Of a stretch of 61,325 nucleotides of DNA, positions 60,154 through 61,325 are shown in pieces. This DNA is from an uncultured Gammaproteobacteria bacterium (GTDB taxonomy: Bacteria; Pseudomonadota; Gammaproteobacteria; Xanthomonadales; Xanthomonadaceae): the NCBI GenBank assembly GCA_903942465.1, contig CAJAPA010000025.1, positions 1-61,325 of the forward strand, in the 5' to 3' direction. Each line of letters starts with the position of its first letter. Position 1 is the stretch's first letter. The position numbers were made by a program, and so were the translations under genes. The notes under the pieces are model-generated. The model ran no database searches, was not told where the DNA came from, and saw only the letters and a list, made by a program, of their open reading frames with translations.

Positions 60154-60988
60154 GTTAAATTTCAGTCCCGCCAAGGGATTTCGCCTGCCTGGACACGCCG
60201 TTATCCACGTCACCGGTCCGGATTCGCAGGCATTCTTGCAGGCGCAGTGCATGAATGACGTGAATGCACTCATAGACGGGGAATGGCAGTACAACGGCTG
60301 GCTGAGCCCTCAGGGCCGGGTATTTGCGCTGTTTTATGTCATTCGGATTAAGGATGGCCATTTCCTGCTTATTCTGCCGGCGCTTCCGCCACAGCTCCTG
60401 ATTGACGGCCTGAAACGCTTCGTGTTCCGCTCGAAAGTCAGGTTTGAAATCGAGATGTCCCGCCACCTGTCGGGCAGCATCGGTATGCCGATAACACCGG
60501 AGGAACTTATCGGCAGCGGTCTGGATGATGGTTTTCTGCTTCAGATCGGTCAGGGGGAAACATCGCGGCAACTCCATCTGGGCAGCAAGGCCGGCATTTC
60601 CGATTTCGACGCGGCGCAACGATGGCATGAAATCGACATGGCCGCAGGTTGGGTCTGGATTGATGAAAGTCTGCAGGACCTCTGGACACCCCATATGCTG
60701 AGCCTTCAGCAGCTCAAGGCGTTCAGCCTGAGCAAAGGCTGCTATCCGGGACAGGAAATCGTTGCACGCACGCATTATCTCGGAAAAAGCAAACGGGGGC
60801 TGTTTATCGTTACCGGTAAAAATCTGCAGCCTGGCGCACCGCTTTTCCAGGAAAACCGAGAGGTCGGACGGGTTGCCAATAGCAGCTACGACGGTTCGAT
60901 GGGCGTTGCGGTGCTGAATGCCGGAATACCTCCGGAATCGACTCTTGACGGCTCTGTGATGGTCGGCGAAGCCGTATCAGCCGCCTGA
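60125..60988 (+). CDS. ygfZ: folate-binding protein YgfZ
   Basis: YgfZ is a GcvT-like protein that uses folate to help assemble or repair certain iron-sulphur enzymes. From ATG 60125 it has 287 residues; ATG 60143 is an alternative. The N-terminal part has the tetrahydrofolate-binding region (HVTGPDSQAFLQAQCMNDV, QYNGWLSPQGRVFALF) and the C-terminal part has the family signature KGCYPGQEIVARTHYLG with its conserved Cys. It is divergent from the sdh operon, whose SdhB has three clusters. The end overlaps the convergent GAF gene by 12 bases. Confidence 0.93.
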   Translation: MVNPRAMPFKLNFSPAKGFRLPGHAVIHVTGPDSQAFLQAQCMNDVNALIDGEWQYNGWLSPQGRVFALFYVIRIKDGHFLLILPALPPQLLIDGLKRFVFRSKVRFEIEMSRHLSGSIGMPITPEELIGSGLDDGFLLQIGQGETSRQLHLGSKAGISDFDAAQRWHEIDMAAGWVWIDESLQDLWTPHMLSLQQLKAFSLSKGCYPGQEIVARTHYLGKSKRGLFIVTGKNLQPGAPLFQENREVGRVANSSYDGSMGVAVLNAGIPPESTLDGSVMVGEAVSAA

Positions 60989-61325
60989 GCCCTTCTCCTC
61001 GAACAAGCCGAATTTGGCAAGCCCTGCCGTTACTTCATCGGCCAGACTTTCGAATAATCGTACCTCGTAATCGTCGAACCCCCCGGGCGTGCTGGCATAA
61101 ACCAATAAAACGCAGGTGACATTTTTTCCATAGTGGACGGGTATGGATACAATAGAGCGGATACCGTACTTCTGGGCTCTGTCTCGCCAACGAAGGAAGT
61201 TTTTATCGGTCAGGGTATCCCTGAGCACCGTGGTTTCACCCGATCGAACCGACTGTCCGGCAGGCCCCTGTCCGTCCTCACGTTCTGAATCCCAACTGAG
61301 CGTGATTCCTTTTGCATAATCTCTG
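60977..61325 (-). CDS. GAF-domain protein, 5' part outside window
   Basis: The last 115 codons of a gene whose start lies beyond 61325. The frame stays open to the window edge (RDYAKGITLSWDSEREDGQG at the cut), continues with GPAGQSVRSGETTVLRD, IRSIVSIPVHYGKNVTCVLL and VYASTPGGFDDYEVRLFESL, and ends in KGSGG. This is the C-terminal half of a GAF domain that ends the protein, so the output domain, if any, must be upstream. Ligand and role cannot be told. Confidence 0.8.
   Translation of the reverse strand, partial: RDYAKGITLSWDSEREDGQGPAGQSVRSGETTVLRDTLTDKNFLRWRDRAQKYGIRSIVSIPVHYGKNVTCVLLVYASTPGGFDDYEVRLFESLADEVTAGLAKFGLFEEKGSGG

Overview
The window looks like chromosome from a gammaproteobacterium of the Xanthomonadales/Lysobacterales type. 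The evidence is gene order and protein sequence: guaB-guaA-tadA, uvrC-pgsA followed by tRNA-Gly, tRNA-Cys and tRNA-Leu, the run lolC-lolD-comEC-exbB-exbD-msbA-lpxK-kdsB, and an sdhCDAB operon followed by sdhE and a ygfX-like gene. The backbone is GC-rich and densely packed, with many 1 to 8 base gene overlaps. No taxonomic search was run, so the placement is an inference.

Layout. (1) Positions 1-5998 hold a peptidoglycan-peptide catabolism cluster: a divergent D-Ala-D-Ala dipeptidase (cut by the window edge), then a tight five-gene operon of a DUF819 membrane protein, an SH3-NlpC/P60 endopeptidase, an L-Ala-D/L-Glu epimerase, a YkuD-fold protein and a dicarboxylate/amino acid symporter. (2) 5968-9049: a membrane PAS-PAS-GGDEF diguanylate cyclase, an LprI/DUF3298 envelope protein, tRNA-Glu and tRNA-Ala. 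(3) 9117-18413: DUF1249, ppsR and divergent ppsA, orn, a DUF2721 protein, tadA-guaA-guaB and folD. (4) 18476-27908: DUF1244, TPR and Sel1 proteins, tRNA-Val, an FMN glutamate synthase-like protein, a PuuB-like oxidoreductase, an M48 protease, an MBL hydrolase and a two-domain protein of unknown function. (5) About 27946-42413: a genomic island of roughly 14.4 kb with lower GC, lying against tRNA-Leu(UAA). It has a tyrosine recombinase near each end, a small AlpA/HTH regulatory module, broken remnants of umuC and of a methyltransferase, and a CzcCBA-type metal efflux operon extended by a P-II-like protein and a P1B-type ATPase. (6) 42400-60118: about 18 kb read entirely leftward, from a small SDHAF4-like gene through sdhCDAB, sdhE, lipoprotein sorting, competence, ExbBD, lipid A and KDO genes, uvrC and pgsA, to three tRNAs. 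(7) The right edge holds ygfZ and the end of a GAF-domain gene.

How the parts fit. The first cluster would turn wall-derived peptides into L-Ala and L-Glu. The island supplies export of divalent metals from cytoplasm to periplasm (ATPase) and from periplasm to outside (RND). The large leftward block joins succinate dehydrogenase and its maturation factors (SdhE and SDHAF4-like; YgfZ is divergent) to outer-membrane biogenesis.

No CRISPR array, rRNA gene, replication origin or complete insertion sequence was seen. The least explained content is the DUF819/peptide operon, the GT-A-like plus alginate-lyase-like protein at 26202-27908, the P-II-like protein in the metal operon, and the scarred junction of two truncated genes at 32042/32043.
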